From Robiginitomaculum sp. (GTDB lineage Bacteria > Pseudomonadota > Alphaproteobacteria > Caulobacterales > Maricaulaceae), in contig JAESQN010000016.1 in the NCBI GenBank assembly GCA_016765135.1, positions 1 through 64,000 of the forward strand: DNA of 64,000 nt, written 5' to 3'. Shown here piece after piece: positions 8,059-16,844 of the stretch. The translations under genes and the position numbers were made by a program. The notes beneath the pieces were generated by a model. It did not search any database. It saw only the letters and a program-made list of their open reading frames with translations, and was not told the DNA's origin. Position 1 is the stretch's first letter; the number at the start of each line of letters is the position of its first letter.

Positions 8059-8730
8059 ATGGGTACACATTTAAAAGCTCTGGCCGCCCGCACTAATCCC
8101 AAAACCGTGGCTTTGTTTCCACTTACCGGAACCGTGCTTCTGCCTGGCTGTGATTTACCGCTCAACATTTTCGAGCCGCGCTATCTCAACATGGTTGATG
8201 ATGCGCTTAAAGCCGAGCGCCTGATTGGCATGGTGCAAACATTGGAAGACGGTACGCAAACCAAAATAGGTGGGTTGGGCCGAATTATCCAATTTGCCGA
8301 AATGGATGATGGGCAGTATATGTTAGTCTTGCGCGGCCTAAAACGTTTTCATGTTCTTGAGGAGATCAAAACGGCCACGCCTTACGCTCAGGCTAAAATC
8401 AGTTTTGCAAGCTTTGAAGCTGATGTGGATATTCACGAAACCGACACTACGCCCGAAGCCATGTCCACCAATAAAGGCGAGCGCGGCGCATTAACTATGG
8501 CCATGAAAGCCTACGCTAAAACTTTGGGTGTACAGCTTGACTGGGACAGCCTCAAACAAATCCCCTTGGACAGATTGGTTGATCAGGCCGCTATGATCAG
8601 CCCGTTTGGGCCGGAAGACAAACAATCGCTTTTGGAAACCAAAACCCATGAAGACCGCAGACGGTTATTGATCGGCCTGATGCATTTGTATTCCGACAGC
8701 CTTGACGGCGATAGCGACACACTCCAGTAA
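8059..8730 (+). CDS. LON substrate-binding-domain protein
   Basis: A 223-residue protein corresponding to the N-terminal (substrate-binding) domain of Lon protease without the ATPase or protease domains. The family hallmarks are [20 protein letters not shown] followed by [17 protein letters not shown] and GGLGRI. The C-terminal helices ([21 protein letters not shown]) also match. Stand-alone members are widespread in Alphaproteobacteria and their function is unknown. A role in presenting substrates or binding partners is inferred from the domain. It follows the co-chaperone gene by 14 bp in an apparent operon. Confidence 0.88.
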   Translation: MGTHLKALAARTNPKTVALFPLTGTVLLPGCDLPLNIFEPRYLNMVDDALKAERLIGMVQTLEDGTQTKIGGLGRIIQFAEMDDGQYMLVLRGLKRFHVLEEIKTATPYAQAKISFASFEADVDIHETDTTPEAMSTNKGERGALTMAMKAYAKTLGVQLDWDSLKQIPLDRLVDQAAMISPFGPEDKQSLLETKTHEDRRRLLIGLMHLYSDSLDGDSDTLQ

Positions 8731-8738
8731 TAGGAAAC

Positions 8739-8951
8739 ATGATGAGTAAAAATGATAAGATAAAAACCGCGGCAGATATAAATACAATCGACCCGCGTCT
8801 TCTGGAAATCCTGATCTGCCCTGTCACTGGTGGCCCGCTGGATTATGATAAAAAAGCGGGCGAGCTGATCTCCATAAAAGCAGGACTAGCCTACCAAATC
8901 CGCGAAGGCGTCCCAATCATGCTGGCGGACGAAGCACGAGAGATAGATTAA
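8739..8951 (+). CDS. Trm112-like protein
   Basis: A 70-residue protein of the Trm112 (YcaR/UPF0434) family. In eukaryotes and archaea Trm112 activates methyltransferases, and the bacterial role is unclear. The segment [26 protein letters not shown], then [18 protein letters not shown], is diagnostic. The N-terminal metal-binding cysteine is present (ICP), but the other zinc-binding cysteines found in many relatives are absent. It lies 8 bp behind the LON-domain gene and is last in this rightward operon. Confidence 0.9.
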   Translation: MMSKNDKIKTAADINTIDPRLLEILICPVTGGPLDYDKKAGELISIKAGLAYQIREGVPIMLADEAREID

Positions 8952-8961
8952 GGCCACTTGC

Positions 8962-9585
8962 TTAGGATTTAGCCGCCCAATCAAGTGCGTCCTCCAGCCT
9001 GTCATCGCCCCAGAATAATTCATCGCCAACGGTAAAGCTCGGCGCGCCAAAAATTTTTAATTTGGTGGCACGTTCGGTTTGGTGGCGGAGTTTTAATTTG
9101 GCGTCCGGATGGCTGGCTAGCTTCATGATATTTGTGGGTGCGCCAGCTTGAACAGCAAGCTTTGCCAAGAGCGCTTTGTCGGCAATATTTGCGCTGTCAA
9201 CCCATTCAGCGCGGCAGACATTGCGGCAGAAATCTTTGCCCCAATCTGCGTCTAACCCGATGATAGCAATGCGCGCGGCGGTGACTGTGAATTGTGGGAA
9301 AGTGTCCATTTTATCAGGCGGTGGGCGGTTGAATTCTATGCCGAGCGCGGCACTGCGCCTTTCCATATCGCGCCACATATATTTGGCTTTCAACGGATAG
9401 ACCCGAAACGGCGATGTATCCCAACCATGGGCTTTGAAAGCGGGGCCAAGTAAGAATGGCCGCCATATCACCGACACGCCGCGCTGGGCTGCTTCGGTTT
9501 CAACGCGCATGACGCTGAGATAAGAATAGCTTGACGCAAATTCGAACCAAAATTCTACAGGCCAAAATTCCACAGGTAAGGGCAC
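8962..9585 (-). CDS. 2-hydroxychromene-2-carboxylate isomerase (DsbA/kappa-GST fold)
   Basis: A 207-residue kappa-class glutathione-transferase-like protein. In naphthalene catabolism such enzymes isomerise 2-hydroxychromene-2-carboxylate using glutathione, but most chromosomal homologues have unknown substrates. Motifs: FEFASSYSYLSVMRVE (active serine region), RPFLLGPAFKAHGWDTSPF, and C-terminal GAPSFTVGDELFWGDDRL, all typical. The N-terminus carries an in-frame 15-bp duplication giving PVEFW twice. It is transcribed leftward 2 bp behind the ArsC-like gene, at the end of a run starting at parA. Confidence 0.88.
   Translation of the reverse strand: MPLPVEFWPVEFWFEFASSYSYLSVMRVETEAAQRGVSVIWRPFLLGPAFKAHGWDTSPFRVYPLKAKYMWRDMERRSAALGIEFNRPPPDKMDTFPQFTVTAARIAIIGLDADWGKDFCRNVCRAEWVDSANIADKALLAKLAVQAGAPTNIMKLASHPDAKLKLRHQTERATKLKIFGAPSFTVGDELFWGDDRLEDALDWAAKS
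9547..9576. repeat. 15-bp tandem duplication inside a coding region
   Basis: Two adjacent 15-bp units, 9547-9561 and 9562-9576 (CCAAAATTCTACAGG, then the same with one change), encode the pentapeptide PVEFW twice at the N-terminus of the isomerase. The duplication preserves the frame. Confidence 0.8.
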
Positions 9586-9587
9586 GG

Positions 9588-9929
9588 TTATAGTCCTAAT
9601 TTAGTTTTTATCTCAGCCGTCCACCCCACCAATACATCCTCGTCCACTTCAATAACGGGTCGTTTAATCAAGGTTGGGTTTGCCGCCATGAGCCTTATTG
9701 CTGTGGTTGCGTCTATATTGTCTTTGTCTTTTGCATCCAAATTACGCCAAGTGGTGGATCTGGTATTGAGTAGTTTTTTCCAGTCGATCGCCTGCGTCCA
9801 TTCGCGTAGTTTATCAGCGCTAACACCATCGGCGCGCACATCTATTGCAGTAAATTCCCGGCCTGCCGCCCGTAATTCTTTTTGTGCTTTGCGACATGTG
9901 TCGCATGTTTTAAGTCCGTAAAAATTCAT
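9588..9929 (-). CDS. ArsC/Spx-family reductase (YffB-like)
   Basis: A 113-residue thioredoxin-fold protein of the ArsC/Spx superfamily. It opens with MNFYGLKTCDTCRKAQ, with a CxxC motif at residues 10-13, and contains the family's LLNTRSTTWRNL and PTLIKRPVIEVDEDVLVGW blocks. Length and motifs match the YffB-like subgroup rather than true arsenate reductases or Spx. Known members may act as glutathione-dependent reductases, and arsenate reduction should not be assumed. The ATG overlaps the stop of the upstream UbiH-like gene (ATGA), so expression is coupled. Confidence 0.88.
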   Translation of the reverse strand: MNFYGLKTCDTCRKAQKELRAAGREFTAIDVRADGVSADKLREWTQAIDWKKLLNTRSTTWRNLDAKDKDNIDATTAIRLMAANPTLIKRPVIEVDEDVLVGWTAEIKTKLGL

Positions 9930-11179
9930 ATATACGCCTCCCCGCGCAATAATGGCGGTAAGTCGCCAATTTGGCCGCTCGCTTCTTTCATAAAAAATGC
10001 GCGCACGGGCGGAAGCTTGTCTACAATGTCTAACCCCATGCGCCTTGCGTGTTTTATGGGTGCGATATTATTGGAAAACAGACGGTTGAACATATCGCAA
10101 GCAAGCGTAAGCGCGGTGTTGTCGAATTTGCGCCAGCTTTCGAACTGCGCCAAAACAAATGCATCACCCAGGTCACGGCCTTCGGCGCGGGCTTGCACCA
10201 AAATTTCCGCAAGCGCCGCCGCGTCCCTCAGCCCCATATTAAACCCCTGCCCGGCGATGGGGTGGATAGCATGGGCCGCGTCCCCGACCAGCACCAGCCG
10301 TTCACCGACATAGGTATTGGCGTGTTGAAACGACAGCGGGTAACACCAGCGCGGGGCCACAGGTTTGACCCATCCAAGAAAATCTCCGAACCGCCGCGCT
10401 AACTCTGCTGCAAACTTCTCGGTGTCCAGCGCCATGGCCGCATCTGCGGCGCGGGGCCGCTCCGTCCAGACAATGCTGGCCCGGTTCCCGGTTAGCGGCA
10501 AGATCGCGAACGGCCCAGCGGGCAGGAATAACTCATGAGCAATGCCTTCGTGTGGCAGTTCGTGCTCAACCGTAGTGACAATGGCTTTTTGGTGACAAGG
10601 CCAGGACGTTACCCCAATACCGGCTTTGCGGCGCACGAAAGAATTGCGCCCATCCGCCGCGACCAACAAGGACGCACTCAAACTTTTACCGTCTTCAAAC
10701 GTGATTGTGGTTTTAGCGCCGCTTGTTTCAATATCGCTGACCCGCGCCGGGGCGATCCATGTGATGTTGTCCTGTTTTTTAGTCTGACCGTGCAGAGCAT
10801 GCCGCATCCGGCGGTTCTCGACCATATAGCCGAGTGGCTCGCCGTCATTTGCCTCGGCAATTTGCGCGCTGTCAAAAAATAGAGTGAGCGGAGAGGGGGC
10901 CGCGCCCGCCTGCCCGTCGCTGACCAGGATTTTATTGATCGGCCCTGCATGGGTGTCATCACCCTCAACAAGCGCATCCGCCACCCCCAAAGCCCGCATC
11001 ATGCGAAAGCTGGCCGTGGCAATGGCCGAGGCCCGCCCGTCATGGCTCTCGGCCAATTGCTCGGACGGTTTTTCTATATCAACCACACCGATGCGAAACC
11101 CGGCTTGACCGCACGCCAGCGCCACCGTCAAGCCGACCAGACCGCCGCCTACAATCAAAATGTCAAAATCGGTTTTCAT
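9926..11179 (-). CDS. UbiH/UbiF/COQ6-family FAD-dependent hydroxylase
   Basis: A flavin monooxygenase, probably of ubiquinone biosynthesis. The N-terminal dinucleotide-binding motif is DILIVGGGLVGLTVALACG. LVLVGDAAHAIHPIAGQGFNMG, the second FAD motif, lies around residue 285, and the family's GRxS-type segment (AADGRNSFVRRKAGI) lies between. Its length, about 417 aa, is standard. I prefer the second ATG (11179) because AGAAG lies six bases upstream; an ATG at 11185 is also possible. The hydroxylated ring position (C5, C6 or C1) cannot be assigned from sequence. It follows parB by a few bases in the same leftward run. Confidence 0.88.
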   Translation of the reverse strand: MKTDFDILIVGGGLVGLTVALACGQAGFRIGVVDIEKPSEQLAESHDGRASAIATASFRMMRALGVADALVEGDDTHAGPINKILVSDGQAGAAPSPLTLFFDSAQIAEANDGEPLGYMVENRRMRHALHGQTKKQDNITWIAPARVSDIETSGAKTTITFEDGKSLSASLLVAADGRNSFVRRKAGIGVTSWPCHQKAIVTTVEHELPHEGIAHELFLPAGPFAILPLTGNRASIVWTERPRAADAAMALDTEKFAAELARRFGDFLGWVKPVAPRWCYPLSFQHANTYVGERLVLVGDAAHAIHPIAGQGFNMGLRDAAALAEILVQARAEGRDLGDAFVLAQFESWRKFDNTALTLACDMFNRLFSNNIAPIKHARRMGLDIVDKLPPVRAFFMKEASGQIGDLPPLLRGEAYI

Positions 11180-11188
11180 ACACATCTT

Positions 11189-12160
11189 CTATTTTTTATT
11201 GAGCTGTTTTATCAGCGCGTCAAACTGCTCCAGGGTTTTGTATCTTATGCTCAATGTCCCGCCAGGGTTTTTATGGGTTATGGTCACATTCATGCCGAGG
11301 TTTTGCGACATTTTGCGTTCTATAGCATGCAGGTTTGCATCACGAACATCGTCGCCCGGACGCGAGTTTCTCAAGGCCTTGCGGGCCGTATTGGCCCATC
11401 TTTCGGCGGCCCGCACCGATAGCCCGTCTTGGACAATAGCGTCGGCGAGAGCTTGAGGGTCAGGCGCGGACAATATTGCGCGGGCGTGACCGGCTGTGAT
11501 TTTCCCGTCCTCAAGATATTCTTGGGCCAATTCCGGTAGCTTCAACAACCGCAAACAATTGGCCACATGGGGGCGGCTTTTGCCGATAGCTTCGGCGATT
11601 TCGGCTTGCTTGCGGCCAAATTGCCGGATCAAAGCTCCGTAAGCTTTGGCCTCCTCCATGGGATTTAAATCGGCCCGCTGCACATTTTCTATGACGCCGA
11701 TTTCCAGTATTTCCAGATCTGACAAATCCCGGATAAGCGCAGGTATGGTCTCCAGCCCGGCTGCTTGGGCCGCGTGCCAGCGCCGTTCCCCGGCCACGAT
11801 CTGGTAGCGGTCGGATATTTTTTTGCCCTTGGCACCATATGTTGTCGGCAAAGGCCGCACCAATATTGGCTGTAATACGCCTTTTGATTTGATGGAGCTG
11901 GCTAGCTCTGCCAGTTTTTCTTTGTCGAAATGTTTGCGCGGCTGTGCGTGGTTACGCCCCAATTTATCAATGGGAATTTCGTGAATACCGCCGCGCACCA
12001 AAGCTTGCTTCCTGTCAAGGCCGCGCTTGTTATCGCGCACGGGCGGGCGGCCTTCGTCTTTTGTCGGTGGCTCTGGCGTTTTTTCAGGTGTCGCAATATC
12101 CGTCATCAAAGCCGACAACCCGCGCCCCAATTTTGAAGCTGTCTGTTTTTTCCTAGACAT
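11189..12160 (-). CDS. parB: chromosome-partitioning protein ParB
   Basis: A ParB/Spo0J CTPase clamp of 323 aa that loads at parS and spreads on DNA. It has the N-terminal GRGLSALM motif, IPIDKLGRNHAQPRKHFD, the CTP-binding box GERRWHA (usual form GERRxRA), the HTH segment IGKSRPHVANCLRLLKLP, and a C-terminal dimerisation tail ending LIKQLNKK. It overlaps the parA stop by 8 bases. Three perfect parS sites lie 5-8 kb away in rsmG, upstream of mnmG and in mnmE, consistent with an origin-proximal ParABS system. Confidence 0.96.
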   Translation of the reverse strand: MSRKKQTASKLGRGLSALMTDIATPEKTPEPPTKDEGRPPVRDNKRGLDRKQALVRGGIHEIPIDKLGRNHAQPRKHFDKEKLAELASSIKSKGVLQPILVRPLPTTYGAKGKKISDRYQIVAGERRWHAAQAAGLETIPALIRDLSDLEILEIGVIENVQRADLNPMEEAKAYGALIRQFGRKQAEIAEAIGKSRPHVANCLRLLKLPELAQEYLEDGKITAGHARAILSAPDPQALADAIVQDGLSVRAAERWANTARKALRNSRPGDDVRDANLHAIERKMSQNLGMNVTITHKNPGGTLSIRYKTLEQFDALIKQLNKK

Positions 12161-12968
12161 ATTTGTCTCCTTTTAATTTGCCATTTTTCTTGCCGTGGCG
12201 GCGCAATAATTCATTAGCCAGCGCCATATAAGCCAGCGCGCCTTTACAGTTCGGGTCATATTCTGTCACTGGCTTGCCAAATGACGGCGCTTCGGCGATG
12301 CGCACATTTCGCGGGATTATCGTGTCCAGCACGGCACGGCCTAGATGTTTGCGCACATCTGCCGCCACTTGGTCAGACAACCTGTTGCGCTTGTCATACA
12401 TGGTCAGCATCACCCCGTCGATCACCAGATCAGGATTAACCGACGCCTTGGCGACCTCGATGGTTTTCAGGAGTTGCGACAACCCCTCCAAAGCATAAAA
12501 CTCGCACTGCAAAGGCACCAAAACAGACCGCGCTGCCGACAAAGCATTAACGGTCAACAGCCCAAGGGCGGGCGGGCAATCGATCAACACATAATCCGGC
12601 GGGCTATCGAGCCCCGCCAAATAATCCGCCAGCGCAGATTTAAGCCGCGTCGTCCGCCCCGCCGCATTACCAATAGCCAGCTCGGCCCCGGTCATATCCA
12701 TATCGGACGCGACCAATGTCAACCCGTCAACATCCGTATCTATCACCGCACCCGCCAACGCCGCTTCGTCAACAATCACATCATAAAGGGTCACATCCGT
12801 CGTGCCGCGAACCCGGCCAAGCCCGGTGGTCGCATTGCCCTGGGGATCCAAATCCACCAGCAAAACCCTCTGCCCCAAAGCCGCCAAAGCCGCAGCCAAA
12901 TTGATAGACGTAGTGGTTTTCCCCACCCCGCCCTTTTGGTTGACGATAGCAATTGTGCGTGTGGTCAT
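12153..12968 (-). CDS. parA: chromosome-partitioning ATPase ParA (Soj)
   Basis: A MinD/ParA-type ATPase of 271 aa that drives ParB-parS complexes apart. The deviant Walker A motif KGGVGKTTT is at residues 12-20, with LLVDLDPQGNATTGLG (Walker A') and DYVLIDCPPALGLLT (Walker B) following. Start ATG 12968. Normally parA directly follows rsmG. Here a restriction-modification gene, a small HTH gene and palindromic repeats intervene. Its first codons occur again twice upstream as short noncoding copies (13091-13120 and, diverged, 16731-16767). Confidence 0.97.
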   Translation of the reverse strand: MTTRTIAIVNQKGGVGKTTTSINLAAALAALGQRVLLVDLDPQGNATTGLGRVRGTTDVTLYDVIVDEAALAGAVIDTDVDGLTLVASDMDMTGAELAIGNAAGRTTRLKSALADYLAGLDSPPDYVLIDCPPALGLLTVNALSAARSVLVPLQCEFYALEGLSQLLKTIEVAKASVNPDLVIDGVMLTMYDKRNRLSDQVAADVRKHLGRAVLDTIIPRNVRIAEAPSFGKPVTEYDPNCKGALAYMALANELLRRHGKKNGKLKGDKYV

Positions 12969-12993
12969 AATACCGTTTCCTAAAAATTTTGTG

Positions 12994-13088
12994 ATCTGTA
13001 GGGTGGATTAGCGCCCTTGCGCGTAATCCACCGTGCGGTGTGTACCAATGGTGGATTACGGCAAAAAAGCCTAATCCACCCTACAGAT
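12994..13088. repeat. 95-bp nested palindromic element, left copy
   Basis: The ends are perfect 18-bp inverted repeats: ATCTGTAGGGTGGATTAG (12994-13011) and its complement (13071-13088). An inner inverted pair (GTAATCCACC / GGTGGATTAC) lies inside. The core (TAGGGTGGATTA...TAATCCACCCTA) belongs to a palindrome type seen in many proteobacterial intergenic regions. The copy at 16639-16725 is related but inverted in its core. Confidence 0.85.
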
Positions 13089-13090
13089 GA

Positions 13091-13120
13091 TATAGCAATT
13101 GTGCGTGTGTGTTTGGTCAT
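13091..13120 (-). repeat. duplicate of the parA 5' end
   Basis: The 18 bases ATAGCAATTGTGCGTGTG are identical to the complement of the first parA codons at 12947-12964. Both are followed by GGTCAT, with a 5-base insertion here. The copy sits immediately outside the left palindromic element, so parA's 5' end flanks the element on both sides, as a target-site duplication would. Confidence 0.7.
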
Positions 13121-13348
13121 TATATTTCCCGGTCGTTCATTACATTCTCTCCTCGCCTCATGTTTTATACTCTAATTGATATTTGGGGAACGGGGAGAGG
13201 TTTTTCCTTCCTCCGTTTTTCACGGGGGAAGTACCCCGAAGGGGGGATGGGGGTCGACGCCCTTGCGTCGATACGGTGCTAAAGAGTTTACCGAAAGTCC
13301 GTTGCGCGCAAGAGGCGCGCCCCCCATCGCCTCCACAAGAGTTCATCA
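13121..13348. other. noncoding tract between parA and the RM gene
   Basis: About 230 bp with no supportable gene. It contains a G/C-rich run (ACGGGGGAAGTACCCCGAAG), typical of dispersed intergenic repeats, and a small hairpin with 7-bp arms TCGACGC (13254-13260) and GCGTCGA (13265-13271). The hairpin could help end transcription from the RM gene, but no T-run follows it on the minus strand. Confidence 0.4.
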
Positions 13349-16300
13349 TCACGTACCACCCCCCAAATCCATTTTTATGCTCTGCATAATCCGGTCTGTC
13401 TCGGACAGGATTTTTATAATTTTTTGGTAGTGGCGGATATCGTCGAAAGAAAGGGTGCGGCCCTTGCGGTCTTTTAGCCATTTTTGGGCCGGTTGATAAC
13501 CGCCGATGTAAAACTCCCATGCGGCCAATGGCACGTCTTCGAAATACTGGGTTTTGTTAATGTGGACTGTGCCCATATCATTGGTGCCGGGCGTGAATTT
13601 TGGCTTGTCCACCACACTGTCACCCATTTTGTTTTCTTCGCCCTCAAAGCGGTAGGGCGTATCGCCAATGGCGGACGCCTCCATTAAATGTAGCTTGCGC
13701 AATAATGTACCCTTGGCACTGATGTCCCAAAAGCCAGCGGGCGAAGCCGGATAGGGCACACGGGGGAAATCTATTTTCAGGAATTCCTTATAGGTGTCCC
13801 GGTAGCCAGGACAGTGCAACACCCCGTAAATATAATCAAATATTTGAACCTCGTCTGGCACACCATGTTTTTTACCGCTAGCGGCCTTTTCTATTTTGCC
13901 CCGGATTTTAGCGTCCATATTAACAGTACGCTCAGTAGGCGCAAAAGCATCGGATTGTTCAGTGGTGGTGTCGGGGTAGAGGTAGAGGGGGATACCATAT
14001 CCAATTTCTGATGTTTTATTTGACACAAAACTAGATTCCACAATGTTTTCAAAAACTAAAGCGTGTTGAAAGTAAGAGGCTTTTTGCTGCTTAGAAACCA
14101 TTAGCCCTAAGTTTTCTCCAGCAAGGAAATGGCGCATGACTTCATTTCGTGGATAGCAAAGAAAGCCTCGCGATTTGCCTGTATAAAAAGTCCACCTTGT
14201 ATCAAATGGTCGATAAGAAATTTTAGTTAATTGTTTTTGGTTGAAATGATTTTGTACATCTTCAATAGCCCATTTTACTTTCCAGTCACGAACATCTTTC
14301 CCTAAATTATATTTGTTTCTAAGAACTTCGGAATCCAGTGTGGTAAAGTCCTGCACACGTTGCCACAAATCGTTTTTGTTTTTATCAACGGTCAAGCTGT
14401 CGCGTGCCGTCACAATACCAACCGAATTTACAGGCATGAGTTCATTCACGGAAAACCCGTGATTATATTGTTCTTCCAAAGCAAAGTCCCGCACGACAAA
14501 TGGGTATTGCGGTTTTTGGTTTTTTAGAAGCTTGGCGCTGGCTTTTTTACGTTGCTGTTTCCAAAGCGCGTCGTATTTATCCTGCCGTGCGCCCCATAAA
14601 TCCCCGTGATAGACTTTCGCGAGCTTGTCGGATTTCTTCTTGGTTTTAACCGCAACAATAATGCTGACGCCCTGCATAATATCAAACACATTTTTGTCTG
14701 GCGAGCCATCAGGTGCGACTTCCTTTTTCTTGGCATTGCCGTGCAAATCCAGCACATGGATTTTGTCAAATGTCTTGAGCAAATGCCAACGCATGCCGCG
14801 AAATGTCGGGTTATCGAGATAGCCGTGATTGGTAATATAGGCGAGAATACCTTCACCGTTTTTTTCAATCAAATGCTCCCCGAAGCGAATGAACTTTACA
14901 TAATCGTCGTTAATCCATTTCGGGTTGCGCTCTTTAAGTTTTTCCTTACCGCCCGGTTCTTTTTTATAGGCCTGCATCAAACCTTCAATCCATTCAAAGC
15001 CCTTGCCTTTATTGCCGCTCTCGCCCGAATAGGGCGGGTTGCCTATAATACACATTATTGGCTTGTCGCGTTTTACTTCGTTGGCGCCTTTGGCTTCGTC
15101 GGACAGCCATCTTGCCATGAACAAATCGCGGACTTCGCGCTCGCCTTCTTCCAGTGAATTGGTCAGAAAAACATTCAGGCGCGGCGGCTCGGCTTTGGTT
15201 GGCTTGTAGCCCATATCGGTCAGCATCATATCCAATTTCATATGGCACATGGCATAGCTGGCCATCAAAAGCTCAAACCCGTGCAAGCGCGGGATCAAAT
15301 CGTCCTCCACATATTTTGACCAATGGGCCGGAGCGATGTCTTGGATTTTAGGTGCGATCTGCTTGATAACTTCGGCCAAAAATGTGCCGGTTCCCGTCGC
15401 CGGGTCGAGGATTTGCACCCGGTGCATTTCGCGCATTTCGGTTTTGGCTTTACCGCTTTTGTCGCTTTGTCCCGTATCAATTTTGACTGATATTTTGGAG
15501 GTATCGGCTAAGCCATCGCTCAGGCCAAATTCGGATTTCAAGACATCATCCACGGCCCGGACGATAAAATTAACCACGGGTTCGGGCGTGTACCACACAC
15601 CTCTGGCTTTGCGTTTTTTGGGATTATACTCGGCCAGAAAAGTTTCGTAAAAATGGATGAACGGGTCTTTGCGTTGGTTTTCATTTCCGGAAATTTCAAA
15701 CAGTTTTTGCAAATTGACCGCCTGAAATATTTCCGCCAACTCGTCCACATCGCGGCGCAAACGCTCGTCCAAATTTGGCCCGGCCACATAGGAAAATAGC
15801 TTGCGCAAAAACGGGTTGGATTTGGGCAGTAAGTCCAAAGCTTCCTCGCGGGAAAAGTCCTCCGGCGTTTCGTCGTGCAAACGGGCCGCAAACAGGCCGT
15901 AAGCAATGGTTTCGGCGTATATATCGGCGAAGCTTTCTATGGTCAAATCATGGATAAGCTGATCTTTGAACGCTTTGTATTGTCCAGCCAGTTCGCTCTC
16001 TAGATCAATGTCCGCCAGCAAAGTATTAGCCAATACGGTTTTGATCAACACCGCCTTGCCCGCCATCATCTGGGCCAATGCTTTGGCGGATGTGATGGTT
16101 TGTAAACGCTGGCGGGTGAAGTCTTTCAGGGCCGCATAGAGCGCACCGTAGTTTTCGGGTTTTGGTGCAATACCCATAAGGAAATCCGCAACACTAACCT
16201 CACGCACCAATTCGCCTTTGACATAAAAGCGAAAGTCCAGACCATTGGTATAAACAAGGTTTGGCAGACCTTTGACATAGCGGTCAAACTGCGCCTTGTT

Positions 16301-16588
16301 GCCGCCTTGCATGGCACGCGGATTGATGTCTTTATCAATGTCCTTGGCCTCGCAATGCCCGACGGTGATTTGCTGGCTATCTTTGTTTTTGCCAATAGTG
16401 CGCTTAAAGACAAAATCCGGGCGGCCAACATCTGTGACCATTTTCGGCTCATTGATACAGCGCACATCATCAGCAACACCGTCAAACAAAAACCCCAGCG
16501 CCGCACGAAACGAATGCTCAGTAGTAACCCCCGTAGCATAAACGGATTGCACCTTGGCCAGATAATCAGCGATGTGTTGTTCGTTCAT
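13349..16588 (-). CDS. single-chain restriction-modification enzyme (type ISP/IIG-like, no helicase)
   Basis: A 1079-residue fusion of nuclease, adenine methyltransferase and specificity regions. The N-terminus has a PD-(D/E)xK nuclease signature: E24, P57-D58, and E80-A-K82. The methylase core has GVWYTP (330-335, motif X), DPATGTGTF (395-403, SAM motif I) and NPPY (517-520, catalytic motif IV of N6-adenine methyltransferases). The roughly 500-residue C-terminus resembles the target-recognition part of type ISP enzymes. It lacks the helicase domain of LlaGI-type enzymes, which places it nearer type IIG. AAGGGGAG precedes the ATG. It is an accessory module inserted in the rsmG-parA interval. 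Confidence 0.88.
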   Translation of the reverse strand: MNEQHIADYLAKVQSVYATGVTTEHSFRAALGFLFDGVADDVRCINEPKMVTDVGRPDFVFKRTIGKNKDSQQITVGHCEAKDIDKDINPRAMQGGNKAQFDRYVKGLPNLVYTNGLDFRFYVKGELVREVSVADFLMGIAPKPENYGALYAALKDFTRQRLQTITSAKALAQMMAGKAVLIKTVLANTLLADIDLESELAGQYKAFKDQLIHDLTIESFADIYAETIAYGLFAARLHDETPEDFSREEALDLLPKSNPFLRKLFSYVAGPNLDERLRRDVDELAEIFQAVNLQKLFEISGNENQRKDPFIHFYETFLAEYNPKKRKARGVWYTPEPVVNFIVRAVDDVLKSEFGLSDGLADTSKISVKIDTGQSDKSGKAKTEMREMHRVQILDPATGTGTFLAEVIKQIAPKIQDIAPAHWSKYVEDDLIPRLHGFELLMASYAMCHMKLDMMLTDMGYKPTKAEPPRLNVFLTNSLEEGEREVRDLFMARWLSDEAKGANEVKRDKPIMCIIGNPPYSGESGNKGKGFEWIEGLMQAYKKEPGGKEKLKERNPKWINDDYVKFIRFGEHLIEKNGEGILAYITNHGYLDNPTFRGMRWHLLKTFDKIHVLDLHGNAKKKEVAPDGSPDKNVFDIMQGVSIIVAVKTKKKSDKLAKVYHGDLWGARQDKYDALWKQQRKKASAKLLKNQKPQYPFVVRDFALEEQYNHGFSVNELMPVNSVGIVTARDSLTVDKNKNDLWQRVQDFTTLDSEVLRNKYNLGKDVRDWKVKWAIEDVQNHFNQKQLTKISYRPFDTRWTFYTGKSRGFLCYPRNEVMRHFLAGENLGLMVSKQQKASYFQHALVFENIVESSFVSNKTSEIGYGIPLYLYPDTTTEQSDAFAPTERTVNMDAKIRGKIEKAASGKKHGVPDEVQIFDYIYGVLHCPGYRDTYKEFLKIDFPRVPYPASPAGFWDISAKGTLLRKLHLMEASAIGDTPYRFEGEENKMGDSVVDKPKFTPGTNDMGTVHINKTQYFEDVPLAAWEFYIGGYQPAQKWLKDRKGRTLSFDDIRHYQKIIKILSETDRIMQSIKMDLGGGT

Positions 16589-16638
16589 GCTGCTCCCCTT
16601 GGTGCTGGTTTTGCGTACTTTGCGTTTTGAACGGTCTC

Positions 16639-16725
16639 GTAGGGTGGATTAGGCGTTTTTGCCGTAATCCACCTTGCGGCGCACACCAAAGATGGATTAC
16701 GCGCAAGAGCGCTAATCCACCCTAC
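16639..16725. repeat. 87-bp nested palindromic element, right copy
   Basis: Terminal 14-bp inverted repeats GTAGGGTGGATTAG (16639-16652) and its complement (16712-16725) enclose an inner imperfect pair (GTAATCCACC / GATGGATTAC). The core aligns better to the reverse complement of the left copy (12994-13088) than to its forward strand, so the RM gene is bracketed by inverted copies. Confidence 0.85.
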
Positions 16726-16730
16726 AGATA

Positions 16731-16767
16731 ATATGGCAATTATACAGGTGTTTTGTGTCCGGGTCAT
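16731..16767 (-). repeat. diverged copy of the parA 5' end
   Basis: ATATGGCAATTATACAGGTG followed, after a gap, by GGGTCAT resembles the duplicated parA-start segment beside the left element (TATAGCAATTGTGCGTGTG ... GGTCAT), in the same orientation and at the same distance from its palindrome. The match is partial, so this is a weaker call than the left copy. Confidence 0.5.
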
Positions 16768-16798
16768 TCCCCCCCTCCGCCTGCGCAAAAGCTCCGGC

Positions 16799-16824
16799 AC
16801 CTCCCCCTTGAAAGGGGGAGGGAA
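16799..16824. repeat. G/C-rich dispersed-repeat-like hairpin
   Basis: The palindrome CCTCCCCCTTGAAAGGGGGAGG lies in the noncoding gap between the HTH gene and the RM gene. Such stretches are common as dispersed intergenic repeats. Here it could also terminate the rsmG-HTH transcript. Confidence 0.45.
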
Positions 16825-16844
16825 AGATCGGGTACACCTTACCA

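Noticed and set aside
12345-12983. Plus-strand 212-codon frame opposite parA
   Set aside because: It is a shadow of parA, proline/arginine-rich, with no ribosome-binding site.
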